A stretch of 64,000 bases of DNA from Nitrosomonas sp. (GCA_016708955.1 JADJES010000001.1:310001-374000); one strand, 5' to 3'. Shown: positions 1 through 10,137, counted from the stretch's first letter. The notes: generated from the sequence alone by a model not told the origin. Program-made: numbers and translations.

Positions 1-125
1 GTCATTTTGCTGTAATCAAAACCTGTCGTGCCGGAAACTAGAATCCAATCACCTTCAACCACTGCGCGCGAATAACCGATTTCATTTTCAAATGTGGAGC
101 CCGAGCTAATGAGTTTACGTGCCAT
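1..125 (-). CDS. RidA/YjgF-family protein, N-terminal part (runs off the window)
   Basis: Only the first ~41 codons are present, read on the minus strand from an ATG at 125; the rest lies left of the window. The N-terminus reads MARKLISSGSTFENEIGYSR and continues through a VSGTTGFDY segment, the opening beta-strands of the YjgF/YER057c/UK114 fold. Members of this family hydrolyse reactive enamine/imine intermediates released by PLP enzymes such as IlvA (ilvA lies 25 kb away in this window). An AGAAGGAT ribosome-binding site lies just upstream of the ATG. It diverges from sbcB with ~117 bp between them. Family call from the N-terminus only. Confidence 0.72.
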   Translation of the reverse strand, partial: MARKLISSGSTFENEIGYSRAVVEGDWILVSGTTGFDYSKM

Positions 126-242
126 ACTGTTTTATCCTTCTTATTTGATTTAAAAAATTTTGCGTAAGATACCACTATAATTGCGCAACGAGTCAGTTGC
201 AAAGCAAGTTTTTAACCGGCACTTCCAAATCTGTAAACAACA

Positions 243-1676
243 ATGGCACTCACACTGTACTGGCATGATTATGAAACCTTTGGCGCCGATCCACGGCGAG
301 ACCGCCCTGCACAATTTGCCGGGGTGCGCACCGATGAAGCGCTGAACGAAATTGGCGAGCCGCTGGTTATTTATTGTAAACCTGCTCGCGATTTCCTGCC
401 GCATCCGGAAGCCTGTTTGCTTACCGGAATTACACCGCAGCTAGCCGATGAGAAAGGCTTACCTGAACCGGAATTTATTGCGCGCATTCACGCCGAGTTT
501 GCGCAACCGAATACCTGCGGTGTCGGCTACAACTCGCTGCGTTTCGACGATGAAGTCACACGCTTCACACTGTATCGCAATTTTTATGATCCGTATGCGC
601 GCGAATGGCAGCAAGGCAATTCGCGCTGGGACATCATTGATCTGGTGCGCATGACTTACGCCTTGCGTCCCTCTGGTATCGCTTGGCCGCAACACGAAGA
701 AGGGCAACCCAGTTTCCGTCTGGGGGATCTGATGGCGGCCAACGGCATTCTGCATGAATCCGCGCATGATGCCTTGTCCGATGTGCGCGCCACCATTGCA
801 TTGGCGCGATTGCTACGCACGCAACAACCGCGCCTCTACGATTGGCTTTTTCAACTACGCGATAAACGCAAAGCAGCAACTCAGCTTGATTTAGCCACGC
901 ATAATCCGGTATTGCACACAACACGCATGTACCCGGCCAAAACCGGCTGCACGTCGCTGGTAATGCCATTGATCGCCGAACCGGGGAACAACAACAGCGT
1001 GCTGGTTTATGACTTGCGCCAAGATCCAGACATGTTCCTGCCGCTGGATTCTGATGAGCTGAGTCAATTGCTATTCACCCGCAACGACGACTTGCCCAAA
1101 GGCATGCAACGGTTACCGGTCAAATCGATAAAGATTAATAAATGCCCGGCGCTGGCACCAAGGAATACGCTGGATAATGAGGCCGCTGAGCGCATCGCGC
1201 TTGATTTGGATGCATGTTACCGGCATTGGCAAGCACTGTGTACGCAACAGGATTTTTTTCAGCGTGTAGCCACTGCGTACACCAGTCGTGCGTTCGATCC
1301 TTCCGGTGATGTGGATGTGGCGCTGTACGATGGTTTTCTGGATAATGCAGATGCTGCATCGCTGGCGCAAATACGGCGTGCTTCACCGAAACAACTGGCG
1401 AAAATGCGGGTCGGTTTTCATGACCAACGGCTCCCCGAGCTGCTATTTCGCTACCGCGCTCGCAACTGGCCGGAAACATTGACTCAAACAGAAGCACAAC
1501 GCTGGGAACAAATGCGTCTACAACGCTTGACACAAGGCGATGGCGGCGGGAGCATTACTTTTGCCGAATTTTCGGGGCAGATTGCGTTATTGCGTGAGAC
1601 GCTTAAAGCGGATGAGAGTGCTGGGCGGATACTGGATGCGCTGGAATCGTGGAGTAAGGATTTGTTGGATTCATAA
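243..1676 (+). CDS. sbcB: Exodeoxyribonuclease I
   Basis: A 477-residue 3'-to-5' single-strand DNA exonuclease of the DEDDh superfamily, acting in recombination and mismatch repair in the cytoplasm. Length matches E. coli ExoI (~475 aa). Visible catalytic motifs are DYETFG near residue 9 (Asp9/Glu11), NSLRFDDEV near residue 97-105, and HDALSD at residues 175-180 supplying the general-base His and last Asp. The C-terminal ~270 residues form the SH3-like and helical ExoI extension. The ATG at 243 has no strong Shine-Dalgarno sequence. A second, decayed copy of the 3' half of this gene lies at 28092-28695. A short ATAAGAA/TTCTTAT hairpin overlaps the stop codon. Confidence 0.93.
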   Translation: MALTLYWHDYETFGADPRRDRPAQFAGVRTDEALNEIGEPLVIYCKPARDFLPHPEACLLTGITPQLADEKGLPEPEFIARIHAEFAQPNTCGVGYNSLRFDDEVTRFTLYRNFYDPYAREWQQGNSRWDIIDLVRMTYALRPSGIAWPQHEEGQPSFRLGDLMAANGILHESAHDALSDVRATIALARLLRTQQPRLYDWLFQLRDKRKAATQLDLATHNPVLHTTRMYPAKTGCTSLVMPLIAEPGNNNSVLVYDLRQDPDMFLPLDSDELSQLLFTRNDDLPKGMQRLPVKSIKINKCPALAPRNTLDNEAAERIALDLDACYRHWQALCTQQDFFQRVATAYTSRAFDPSGDVDVALYDGFLDNADAASLAQIRRASPKQLAKMRVGFHDQRLPELLFRYRARNWPETLTQTEAQRWEQMRLQRLTQGDGGGSITFAEFSGQIALLRETLKADESAGRILDALESWSKDLLDS

Positions 1677-2042
1677 GAAGCTTTCTTATCGATAGATATC
1701 TTAATTAAGATGGTATCCTGCTAAAAAACCCCCTGTGTCAGGCTGGTTGTCGCCTGAAAGTATTGTCACATATAGCTTACAGCTTGATTTAGGCAACTGA
1801 GGTCCGGTTATTATTTCCAATAATAAAATATTGACAATACAATGTTTCTGCTGTTTTTATCACAAATCCCAACCGAGGTTTCTAGATCAATGCTTGCTTT
1901 GCAGGTATATTTCTATATCCTTCCGAAAGGGCCTCGAATAGATTCATGATCTCCTGTATTGGCGATTCACTCATTTAGATAAATCGAGCAACTGATTTAC
2001 TATGATTCTTGTTGAAAATTTTATGCGTTTTAGCAACACGGC
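1677..2042. other. Intergenic region with a 14-bp perfect palindrome
   Basis: About 365 bp without a gene. It holds a perfect palindrome ATCTTAATTAAGAT at 1698-1711 and a small TCAGGC/GCCTGA hairpin near 1738-1757. The remainder is A+T-rich, and I see no tRNA, sRNA or clear terminator in it. The palindrome could be an operator for the hybrid kinase gene downstream, but nothing else supports that. Confidence 0.4.
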
Positions 2043-2063
2043 TTGCGCCCATCACTGTTACCC

Positions 2064-3662
2064 ATGACAGTTATTTTAGTCGTATTCTCTCTCGCCTGTA
2101 TCGGATACATTGCGTATCTTCACAGCCGCAACGGCAGTCATCGAGACTCCATTCGTACCCGGGCAATTGAAGCCATTATTGAAACAACGCGCTATGGTGT
2201 CATCGAAACAGATGTAAATGGGATTATTCTTATCTTTAATCCCGCCGCCGAGAAAATGCTGGGTTATCAAGCAGAAGAAATTATCGGAAAGGTGACGCCC
2301 GCAATTATCCATGCGCATGATGAAGTCATAGCTCGAGCCATGGAATTGGGCATCGAGCCCGGTTTTGATGTTTTTGTCAAAAATCCCCGGGAAAAAAGAG
2401 AAGTTGAAACCAGGGAATGGACTTATATTCGCAAGGATAAATCAACCTTCACCTCATTTCTATCGATTAGTGCGTTGAGAGATGGCAGTGATCGTTTGAT
2501 CGGTTATGTGGGTGTTTTTGAAGATATTACTCACTTAAAAGAGTGGCAGCAAGCTCAAAAAATGAAAGATGAATTTTTAGCCAATGTCAGTCATGAGCTT
2601 CGCACGCCGCTGAATGCCGTGATGGGCCTATCAAAGCTAATAGAGGCGGAGGTGGAATCCGATCCAGAAAAAATCAAAGAGTATGCGCATGATATTCATT
2701 TGTCTGGAAAACATCTATTAGATATTGTCAACGAGTTGCTCGACTTCTCAAAGATTCAGGCCGGTAAATTTCAAATTGAAAAAATGCCGTTATCCCTGAA
2801 AAAAGTCTTTAAGGACTGCTATGCAATTTTGCTAAGCTCTGCAAAGGAAAAGTGCGTCACACTTCACTGTAATCACCAGCAAATTGATGAAGAGCAGTAC
2901 GTAGAAGGCGATGAGATCCGGTTAAAGCAGGTAATCAATAACATTATTTCCAATGCGATCAAATTCTCGGAAAATGGAATCGTTGACATTTACGCGCAAT
3001 ATCAAGATCAGATACTCGTTGTTGTCATTAAAGACAACGGTATCGGAATGAATGAAGAAGTAGTCAAAAATCTCTTTAAACCTTTTTATCAGGGCGATGG
3101 TTCAATTACCAGAAAGTTTGGAGGCACCGGTTTAGGTCTGACCATTTCTAAAAACATCATTGATATGATGGAAGGATTCATTGAAGTTGAATCGGAAGCA
3201 AAAAAAGGATCCACCTTCAGATTAACCATCCCGCTTAAGCCAGTCAATCGAAAGGAAAATCCAGTCTCCAGAACTATCACAACCCTGCAAAGGTTTGGTC
3301 GGCGCTATCATGTATTGGTGGCGGAAGACAATCCAGTAAATCAATTAGTATTGGAGCAAATTTTATATAAATTTGAGTTAAATGTGACCAAAGCCACCAA
3401 TGGCAAAGAAGCTTTTGATTTAGCACTGAAAAATAAATTTGATCTTATCTTGATGGATATGCAAATGCCCGAAATGGATGGCATGCAGTCTACTCGCATG
3501 TTAAGAGAGCACGGCGTGCTGGTCCCAATAATAGCCTTTACTGCGAATGCTTATCAAGATGATAGAAATGCATGCCTCGAATCGGGTATGAATGATTTTA
3601 TTACCAAGCCGGTAGACCTCGATACGCTCAATACGATTCTAAAGAAATACCTGAAGGCCTAA
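2064..3662 (+). CDS. Hybrid sensor histidine kinase (TM-PAS-HisKA-HATPase-REC)
   Basis: About 532 residues if started at ATG 2064; a TTG at 2043 would add seven residues, and neither start has a convincing ribosome-binding site. Domains in order: one N-terminal membrane helix (ILVVFSLACIGYIAYL), a PAS domain (~35-160) with GVIETDVNGIILIFNPAAEKMLG, a HisKA domain with the phospho-acceptor in NVSHELRTPLNAVMG, a HATPase_c domain with N-box NNIISNAIKFSENG and G-box GTGLGLTIS, and a C-terminal receiver with VAEDNP and phospho-acceptor in ILMDMQMPEMDG. No periplasmic sensor is present, so the PAS domain is the likely input. No response regulator sits beside it, so partner and signal are unknown. 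Convergent with ppsR. Confidence 0.9.
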   Translation: MTVILVVFSLACIGYIAYLHSRNGSHRDSIRTRAIEAIIETTRYGVIETDVNGIILIFNPAAEKMLGYQAEEIIGKVTPAIIHAHDEVIARAMELGIEPGFDVFVKNPREKREVETREWTYIRKDKSTFTSFLSISALRDGSDRLIGYVGVFEDITHLKEWQQAQKMKDEFLANVSHELRTPLNAVMGLSKLIEAEVESDPEKIKEYAHDIHLSGKHLLDIVNELLDFSKIQAGKFQIEKMPLSLKKVFKDCYAILLSSAKEKCVTLHCNHQQIDEEQYVEGDEIRLKQVINNIISNAIKFSENGIVDIYAQYQDQILVVVIKDNGIGMNEEVVKNLFKPFYQGDGSITRKFGGTGLGLTISKNIIDMMEGFIEVESEAKKGSTFRLTIPLKPVNRKENPVSRTITTLQRFGRRYHVLVAEDNPVNQLVLEQILYKFELNVTKATNGKEAFDLALKNKFDLILMDMQMPEMDGMQSTRMLREHGVLVPIIAFTANAYQDDRNACLESGMNDFITKPVDLDTLNTILKKYLKA

Positions 3663-3757
3663 TTGCTCTTTGTTGTATTCCAGCTATTCTGCTCTTGCTG
3701 CCGCATCATGCCCTTCATATTTTCCAATACTTCCCAAAGGCGTCAATCTAATCTAAA

Positions 3758-4588
3758 TCACCCATACAACTGCCGCTTCAGACCACAACGATTTAGTATG
3801 GTCGCGCTGATTTCCTCAATCGAAATGCGTGTCGTATCCAGAAAGGGAATATTGAATAATTGGAATAGCGATTCCTGCCATTGAATTTCCCGCTGGCATT
3901 GCGCCAGTGAAGCATATTGGCTATTCGGACGGCGTTCCTGCCGGATGAAGTGTAGTTGTGCGGCACTGAGTGTCAGTCCAAATAACTTGCCTCTGAAATT
4001 TTCCAATACCTTCGGTAACTGCTGAGAGAACATATCTTCTTCCGTCAGCGGATAATTCGCCGCGGCGATGCCATATTGCAACCCCAAATAAAGGCAGGTG
4101 GGCGTTTTACCGGAACGCGAGACGCCAATCAGAATGATGTCCGCTTCGGCAAAATTCTTCGGATTGACGCCGTCATCATGCGCCAACACGTAATTGATCG
4201 CGGTGATTCGTTTGAAATACGACGGATGATGTTGCAAGCCGTGCGAACGTCCAGCCATGCGGGCAAATGGCTGATGTAATTCTTCTTCAATGGAACGGAT
4301 AAATGTTTCAAAGAAATCGAATATGCGACAGTTGGCTTGTTTGATGATTTCAATGATTTCCGGTTTCAACAAAGTACTGAACACCAACGGCCGATACCCG
4401 TCGCACTCGGCAGCGTGATTAATCTGCGCTAATACGGCTTGGGCATTCTCAATATCGTCGAGAAAAGGTACGTTGACCGTCTCCCATTCGATGCCGTCAA
4501 ACTGCGTCAATAAACTGTGCCCCAGTGTTTCCGCGGTGATGCCGGTACGATCGGATAAATAGAAAACTGTGCGTTTTTGCTGCGTCAT
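3758..4588 (-). CDS. ppsR: PEP synthetase regulatory protein (PSRP, DUF299)
   Basis: A 276-residue bifunctional kinase/pyrophosphorylase that inactivates PEP synthetase by ADP-dependent phosphorylation of its regulatory Thr and reactivates it by Pi-dependent dephosphorylation. The N-terminus FYLSDRTGITAETLGHSLL and the P-loop GVSRSGKTPTCLYL (~residue 154) are hallmarks of the family, and the length is typical (~270 aa). It is the last gene of the ppsA-ppsR operon: its ATG overlaps the ppsA stop codon in an ATGA arrangement (4588-4585), implying translational coupling. The gene itself is intact, although its target ppsA is interrupted by a frameshift. Confidence 0.92.
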   Translation of the reverse strand: MTQQKRTVFYLSDRTGITAETLGHSLLTQFDGIEWETVNVPFLDDIENAQAVLAQINHAAECDGYRPLVFSTLLKPEIIEIIKQANCRIFDFFETFIRSIEEELHQPFARMAGRSHGLQHHPSYFKRITAINYVLAHDDGVNPKNFAEADIILIGVSRSGKTPTCLYLGLQYGIAAANYPLTEEDMFSQQLPKVLENFRGKLFGLTLSAAQLHFIRQERRPNSQYASLAQCQREIQWQESLFQLFNIPFLDTTRISIEEISATILNRCGLKRQLYG

Positions 4589-6962
4589 TGTTTGCCCAGA
4601 TTTACCAGATCAAGCCAGGTTTGCATTACCGAATCAGGGTTCAGCGACAGACTACTGATGCCTTGCTCATAGAGCCAGGCGGCAAAATCCGGGTAATCCG
4701 AAGGCCCTTGCCCGCAGATACCAATATATTTCCCTTGCTTGTGGCAAGCATCAATAGCCATTTTCAGTAATTTCTTCACGGCGGGATTGCGCTCATCGAA
4801 CACATGCGAAACCAAACTGGAATCGCGATCAATACCGAGCGTGAGCTGGGTCATATCATTGGAACCAATGGAAAAACCATCGAAGTACTGCAGAAATTCT
4901 TCCGCGAGTAACGCGTTGGAAGGAATTTCGCACATCATGATCAAGCGTAAGCCATTCTGGCCGCGAACCAGCCCTTGCGATGCCAGCAGCGCAACCACTT
5001 GTTCCGCTTCTTCGAGTGTCCGGCAGAAGGGGATCATGATCTCAACATTGGTCAGCCCATTTCATCACGCACTTTGCGTAAAGCACTGCATTCGAGCTCA
5101 AAACAATCCCGGAAAGCCGCTGCAAGATAGCGCGATGCGCCCCGGAAACCGATCATTGGGTTTTCCTCCTGGGGTTCGTAGCGGCTGCCTGCAAGCAGAT
5201 TCGCATACTCATTGGACTTAAAGTCGGATGTGCGCACAATCACAGGATGCGGATAGAAAGCGGCGGCTAACGTGGCAATGCCCTCGACCAATCTTTCCAC
5301 ATAAAAGTGAACGGGGTTTTCATAACCCGCAATACGGCTGCTAATTTCAGTTTTCAGTGCATCGGGTAATTGATCAAACTCCAAAAGCGCTTTGGGATGG
5401 ATGCCAATCATGTTGTTAATGATGAATTCCAGCCGGGCCAACCCGACGCCCTGATTGGGGATGCGGGAAAATGTAAAGGCATGCGACGGATTGCCAATAT
5501 TCATCATGATTTTTACCGGCAAGTCAGGCAATTGACCGGTATCCGCCGTGGTATGCTCGAATGGCAATAGCCCTGCATACACATAACCGGAATCGCCTTC
5601 GGCACAAGAAACCGTGACTTGCGCACCCTCCGCGATATGTGCTGTCGCATCGCCACAACCGACCACGGCAGGAATCCCCATTTCCCGTGCAATAATGGCC
5701 GCATGACAAGTGCGGCCGCCGCGATTGGTAACAATCGCAGAAGCCCGCTTCATAATCGGCTCCCAGTCCGGATCGGTCATTTCGGTAACCAATACATCAC
5801 CGGATTGAACTTCGTGCATCTGCTCAATACCCCTGATCAGGCGGGCTGTGCCCTGGCCAATTTTATGTCCGATCGCCCGGCCTTCTGCGAGCACTTCTCC
5901 CTTGTCACTGAGTTTGAATCGTTCTATGACTTGGTTAGCGCGGCTTTCCACAGTTTCCGGACGAGCCTGTACGATGTACAACTGGCCATCCAATCCATCC
6001 AGCGCCCATTCAATATCCATCGGGCGGCCATAATGCTGTTCAATAATCAGCGCTTGACGCGCCAATGCTTCCACCTGGCTATCCGACAAAGAAAAGCGAG
6101 TGCGGCGCTCAGCTTCAACATCGCGCGTAAGCGTGAGCGCATCGCTGGCGCTTTTTTTATCGCCATAAACCATTTCAATGGCTTTCGTGCCTAAACGCCG
6201 CGAGAGAATGGCCGGACGACCGGCAGTCAATCCGCGCTTGTACACATAGAATTCATCCGGATTAACAGTGCCCTGCACAATGGTTTCGCCCAGCCCATAC
6301 GCAGCGGTGATAAAAATCGCATCGCGGAAACCGGATTCGGTATCCAGCGTGAACATCACACCACTGGCGCCTAAGTCGCTGCGCACCATTTTCTGAATCC
6401 CGGCGGACAGATACACCTTATCGTGCGGAAAATGTTGATGAACGCGATAAGCGATGGCGCGGTCGTTATACAGTGACGCGAACACCACTTTGATCGCTGC
6501 AATAATCTGCTCCAGCCCGTGAACATTCAACAACGTTTCCTGCTGACCGGCAAACGAAGCATCGGCTAAATCCTCAGCCGTTGCTGATGAACGCACCGCA
6601 AAAGAAACCGCATCATCCCCGCTGCCTGCTGCCAGTTTTTCGTAGGCTTCTGACACCGCTTGCAAAATAGTATCCGGTAGCGTGGCATCGAGCACCCAAC
6701 CGCGAATAGTCTTACCGGCGGCGGTCAGCGCATTGATATCATCAATATCCAATCCATCCAATACATGATTGATACGATCAACCAGTCCATTGGCAACCAG
6801 AAACTCCCTATAAGCCTCTGTCGTAGTGGCAAAACCTGCCGGTACGTTCACACCAGCCTGCGAAAGGTGACTGATCATTTCTCCCAGCGAGGCATTCTTA
6901 CCACCAACCAAGCCTACATCGTGCATCGTCAATTGATCAAACCAGGCGATATATTGCGTCAT
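4585..6962 (-). pseudogene. ppsA: Phosphoenolpyruvate synthase, interrupted by a single-base frameshift
   Basis: PEP synthase makes PEP from pyruvate and ATP, the gluconeogenic entry point an autotroph needs after carbon fixation. The ATG at 6962 has an AGGAG site. The N-terminal ATP-binding domain (VGGKNASLGEM; RSSATAEDLADASFAGQQET) and phosphohistidine domain (GGRTCHAAIIAREMGIPAVVG) are intact. Reading stops at a TGA near 5052 after RDEMG. The next frame continues the same protein as LTNVEIMIPFCRTLEEAE and includes the catalytic-Cys segment GICGQGPSDYP. Joining both frames gives ~790 residues, the normal length. One base is missing in ATGGGCTGACC (expected GGN-CTG). Either a sequencing indel or an inactivating mutation; without the C-terminal part the enzyme would be dead. 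Confidence 0.88.
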
Positions 6963-7024
6963 TGGGAAACTCCTATCGGCGAATAATTAACAAGTAACTT
7001 TTTGTGGGCGGTCACGCAGCAAAT

Positions 7025-7984
7025 TTAATGCTGGCTGTCTTTTAATAACGGGCAATGCCCGGAAATTGCATGGCGGCATGATAAATCATCTAGGTAATCA
7101 GATGCCTGCCGCAAATACTCCAAGAACGTCTGCGCTACAATCGACAATTGCTTGCCGGATGGATACGCAAAGTACCAATGCCGTTCAATTGGAAATCCTT
7201 CAACATCAAGTATCGCAAGCTGCCCCATTGGCGCATCAAGTGCCAGGGTATGCCGAGACAAGACGGCGATACCCAATCTACCGACAATAGCCTGCTTAAT
7301 CGCTTCGTTGCTGCCCAGTTCCATGCGGACTTTCAATTTATGACCATGTTCTAAAAAAAAACGTTCTGTCGCTATTCTTGTTCCAGAGCCCGGCTCACGC
7401 ATGATAAAGGGTTCATCGCAGATGCGCTTGATGCTGATCTTTTTTTCGCGAGACAATGGATGATCGGCGGATGCCAGCACAACCAGCGGGTTGTCCAGAA
7501 ATACTTCCGCTACGGCATCAACAGCATCCGGAACTTGCCCCAAGATATATAGATCGTCTTGATTACTGCTTAATCTTTCCAGAACCCGCTCGCGATTCGT
7601 CACTATCAGTGCAACGTCTATGCCAGGGTATTCCTGGCAAAACATGCCCAATAAACGTGGCGTAAAATATTTCGCGGTAGTGACCACCGCAAGCCGCAAT
7701 TTTCCTGATTTCAAGCCTTTCATATCCGATGCGATCATTTCAAAACGGGAAAAATGTTCAAAAATACCCAGGCAGGTTTGATACAGCTCTTTTCCTGCAT
7801 CGGTCAGATAGATTTTTTTACCGATTTGTTCAAACAAAGGTAGTCCAATCTCATCCGTCAGTTTCTTGATTTGCATCGATACCGTCGGCTGCGTCAAGAA
7901 TAACTCTTCAGCTGCGCGAGTAAAGCTTTTCAGTCGAGCAATCGCTTCAAAAACTTCAAGTTGCCGCAACGTGCTGTGACGCAT
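7025..7984 (-). CDS. cbbR: LysR-family transcriptional activator of the cbb operon
   Basis: A 319-residue LysR-type regulator: N-terminal winged helix-turn-helix (LRQLEVFEAIARLKSFTRAA, LTQPTVSMQIKKL) followed by a periplasmic-binding-protein-like effector domain. It is transcribed divergently from cbbL with a ~177-bp shared regulatory region, the standard position of CbbR. CbbR proteins activate Calvin-cycle genes in response to metabolites such as RuBP, PEP or NADPH. The AGGAGAG-type site just before the ATG at 7984 supports the start. Assignment to CbbR rather than another LysR protein rests on the first ~60 residues and on context. Confidence 0.9.
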   Translation of the reverse strand: MRHSTLRQLEVFEAIARLKSFTRAAEELFLTQPTVSMQIKKLTDEIGLPLFEQIGKKIYLTDAGKELYQTCLGIFEHFSRFEMIASDMKGLKSGKLRLAVVTTAKYFTPRLLGMFCQEYPGIDVALIVTNRERVLERLSSNQDDLYILGQVPDAVDAVAEVFLDNPLVVLASADHPLSREKKISIKRICDEPFIMREPGSGTRIATERFFLEHGHKLKVRMELGSNEAIKQAIVGRLGIAVLSRHTLALDAPMGQLAILDVEGFPIERHWYFAYPSGKQLSIVAQTFLEYLRQASDYLDDLSCRHAISGHCPLLKDSQH

Positions 7985-8011
7985 GAATCTCTCCTTTTTT
8001 ATCTGCCAATA

Positions 8012-8040
8012 AAAAATCTATCATAGATAAAAATCTATCA
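8012..8040. promoter_or_regulatory. Candidate CbbR operator between cbbR and cbbL
   Basis: The 12-mer AAAAATCTATCA occurs twice in direct orientation (8012-8023 and 8029-8040), 17 bp apart. The first copy overlaps the dyad ATCTAT-C-ATAGAT (8016-8028). LysR proteins bind pairs of T-N11-A dyads spaced about two helical turns apart in such divergent regions. Positions are read from the sequence; CbbR binding is inference. Confidence 0.5.
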
Positions 8041-8161
8041 CAACAATAGAAACATTTGATTGTTATTTATGGTTCAAAAATTCTACTATATTTTCACCCG
8101 CTGATGTCTACTTCCTAACTAAAGTTTATAGCGTGGGTTTTTCAATAACTTGGAGAAAATT

Positions 8162-9637
8162 ATGGCTTCAGAAACCATGAAAGAAGGTAAAGAACGTTAC
8201 AAATCCGGCGTCATTCCGTACAAAAAAATGGGCTACTGGGAACCTAGCTATGTACCCAAAGATACAGACGTCATTGCGCTGTTTCGCATCACGCCTCAAC
8301 CGGGGGTAGATCATGAAGAAGCAGCGGCAGCAGTCGCAGGTGAATCTTCTACGGCGACATGGACCGTGGTATGGACTGACCGACTGACTGCATGTGAACT
8401 CTATCGTGCCAAAGCATACAAGTCTGAGCTGGTTCCAAACACAGGTCCGGGCACTAAAAACGAAGCGCAATACTTTGCCTATATCGCCTATGATATCGAT
8501 TTATTCGAAGAAGGCTCAATCGCAAACTTAACCGCTTCCATTATCGGCAATGTATTTGGTTTCAAAGCGGTCAAAGCCCTGCGTCTGGAAGACATGCGTA
8601 TTCCCGTTGCTTACCTGAAAACTTTCCAAGGTCCTGCAACAGGTATCGTGGTAGAACGTGAACGTTTAGATAAATTTGGTCGTCCGTTATTGGGTGCAAC
8701 GACCAAGCCAAAACTGGGTCTTTCCGGACGTAACTACGGACGCGTTGTATACGAAGGCCTGAAAGGCGGCCTGGATTTCATGAAAGATGATGAGAATATT
8801 AACTCACAACCTTTTATGCATTGGCGTGATCGTTTCCTATATTGCATGGAAGCAGTCAATAAAGCATCTGCGGCAACCGGTGAAGTCAAAGGTCATTATT
8901 TGAATGTGACGGCCGGCACGATGGAAGACATGTATGAAAGAGCGGAGTTTGCAAAATCTCTGGGTTCAGTCATTATCATGATCGATCTGGTGATCGGCTA
9001 CACCGCAATTCAGTCGATGGCAAAGTGGGCACGTAGGAACGACATGATATTGCATCTGCATCGTGCGGGTAATTCGACCTATTCACGCCAAAAAAATCAC
9101 GGCATGAATTTCCGTGTGATTTGTAAGTGGATGCGTATGGCGGGTGTCGATCATATTCATGCAGGTACGGTTGTTGGGAAGCTTGAAGGTGATCCGCTGA
9201 TGATCAGAGGCTTTTACGATACCTTGCGTGACACAAATACTGAAAAGAATCTAGAACACGGTCTGTTCTTCGATCAAGATTGGGCGTCGCTTAATAAAGT
9301 CATGCCTGTCGCTTCAGGTGGTATTCATGCAGGCCAGATGCATCAGTTGATTGATTATCTCGGCGAAGATGTGATATTGCAGTTCGGTGGCGGTACGATC
9401 GGCCATCCTCAAGGCATTCAGGCAGGCGCAGTAGCAAACCGTGTAGCACTCGAAGCGATGATTTTGGCGCGTAATGAAGGCCGGGATTACGTCAAAGAAG
9501 GTCCGCAAATTCTTGCAGATGCTGCCAAGTGGTGTACGCCGCTCAAACAAGCGTTGGATACGTGGAAAGATATCACCTTTAACTACGATTCTACTGATAC
9601 CGCTGACTTTGTGCCCTCCACAACTGCAAGCGTTTAA
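8162..9637 (+). CDS. cbbL: RuBisCO large subunit, red-type form IC
   Basis: A 491-residue large subunit carrying out RuBP carboxylation. The N-terminus (KERYKSGVIPYKKMGYWEP) is that of the red-type form IC/D lineage. The loop GATTKPKLGLSGRNYGR, the segment GGLDFMKDDENINSQPF holding the carbamylated Lys and metal ligands, HLHRAGNSTYSRQ, loop 6 in HAGTVVGKLEGDP, and the phosphate-binding segments PVASGGIHAG and LQFGGGTIGHP are all intact. ATG 8162 is preferred over an in-frame TTG at 8150 because GGAG (8151-8154) sits at the right distance before it. First gene of cbbLS, followed by cbbX, whose product is a dedicated activase for red-type enzymes. Confidence 0.98.
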   Translation: MASETMKEGKERYKSGVIPYKKMGYWEPSYVPKDTDVIALFRITPQPGVDHEEAAAAVAGESSTATWTVVWTDRLTACELYRAKAYKSELVPNTGPGTKNEAQYFAYIAYDIDLFEEGSIANLTASIIGNVFGFKAVKALRLEDMRIPVAYLKTFQGPATGIVVERERLDKFGRPLLGATTKPKLGLSGRNYGRVVYEGLKGGLDFMKDDENINSQPFMHWRDRFLYCMEAVNKASAATGEVKGHYLNVTAGTMEDMYERAEFAKSLGSVIIMIDLVIGYTAIQSMAKWARRNDMILHLHRAGNSTYSRQKNHGMNFRVICKWMRMAGVDHIHAGTVVGKLEGDPLMIRGFYDTLRDTNTEKNLEHGLFFDQDWASLNKVMPVASGGIHAGQMHQLIDYLGEDVILQFGGGTIGHPQGIQAGAVANRVALEAMILARNEGRDYVKEGPQILADAAKWCTPLKQALDTWKDITFNYDSTDTADFVPSTTASV

Positions 9638-9657
9638 CCATTTTAGGAGAAACAATC

Positions 9658-10092
9658 ATGATGACCAATCCAGGTAATATTCTCACACAGGGGCAATTTT
9701 CTTTCCTGCCCCCATTGACCGACAAGCAAATTTCAGCTCAGCTCAAGTATGCGTTGAAAAATGGCTGGGCAATCGGAATCGAATATACGGATGACCCGCA
9801 TCCACGTAACACGTACTGGGAAATGTTTGGCAATCCTATGTTTGATTTGAAAGATCCGGCAGGAATTTTGATGGAAATTAATAGCTGCCGCAAAACTTTT
9901 CCAAACCACTATATCCGCGTGACTGCATTTAACTCAACACGTGGAGTGGAAAGTCCGACCATGTCTTATATTGTCAATCGGCCTAAGAAAGAACCAGGCT
10001 TTGGTTTGGTGCGTCAAGAAGGAGCTGGACGGAGCATTAGTTATACCATTCACTCTTATGCAACCGACAAACCGGAGGCTGAGCGTTACTAA
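9658..10092 (+). CDS. cbbS: RuBisCO small subunit, red-type
   Basis: A 144-residue small subunit that caps the L8 core. Visible features are GQFSFLPPLTD, the YALKNGWAIGIEYTDD strand-helix region, the PRNTYWEMFGNPMFD segment and a C-terminal extension (RPKKEPGFGLVRQEG to SYATDKPEAERY) that forms the extra beta-hairpin of red-type small subunits. It lies 20 bp after cbbL. AGGAGA at 9645-9650 serves ATG 9658 or the adjacent ATG 9661; the two starts differ by one Met. Confidence 0.97.
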   Translation: MMTNPGNILTQGQFSFLPPLTDKQISAQLKYALKNGWAIGIEYTDDPHPRNTYWEMFGNPMFDLKDPAGILMEINSCRKTFPNHYIRVTAFNSTRGVESPTMSYIVNRPKKEPGFGLVRQEGAGRSISYTIHSYATDKPEAERY

Positions 10093-10106
10093 CAGTTAGT
10101 GTAAGA

Positions 10107-10137
10107 TTTCTCTCTCTCCGTAAAGGAGGGAGAGAAA
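10107..10137. terminator. Stem-loop between cbbS and cbbX
   Basis: A 13-bp stem (10107-10119 with 10125-10137, one G-T pair) and a GTAAA loop, 15 bp after the cbbS stop. No U-tract follows, so it is more likely an mRNA-stabilising or partially terminating hairpin that keeps cbbLS transcript above cbbX than a full terminator. The structure is seen in sequence; its function is inferred. Confidence 0.6.

Noticed and set aside
5037..5056. Programmed frameshift in ppsA
   Set aside because: No slippery heptamer or pseudoknot is visible, and programmed frameshifting is not known for this enzyme; a simple indel explains it better.
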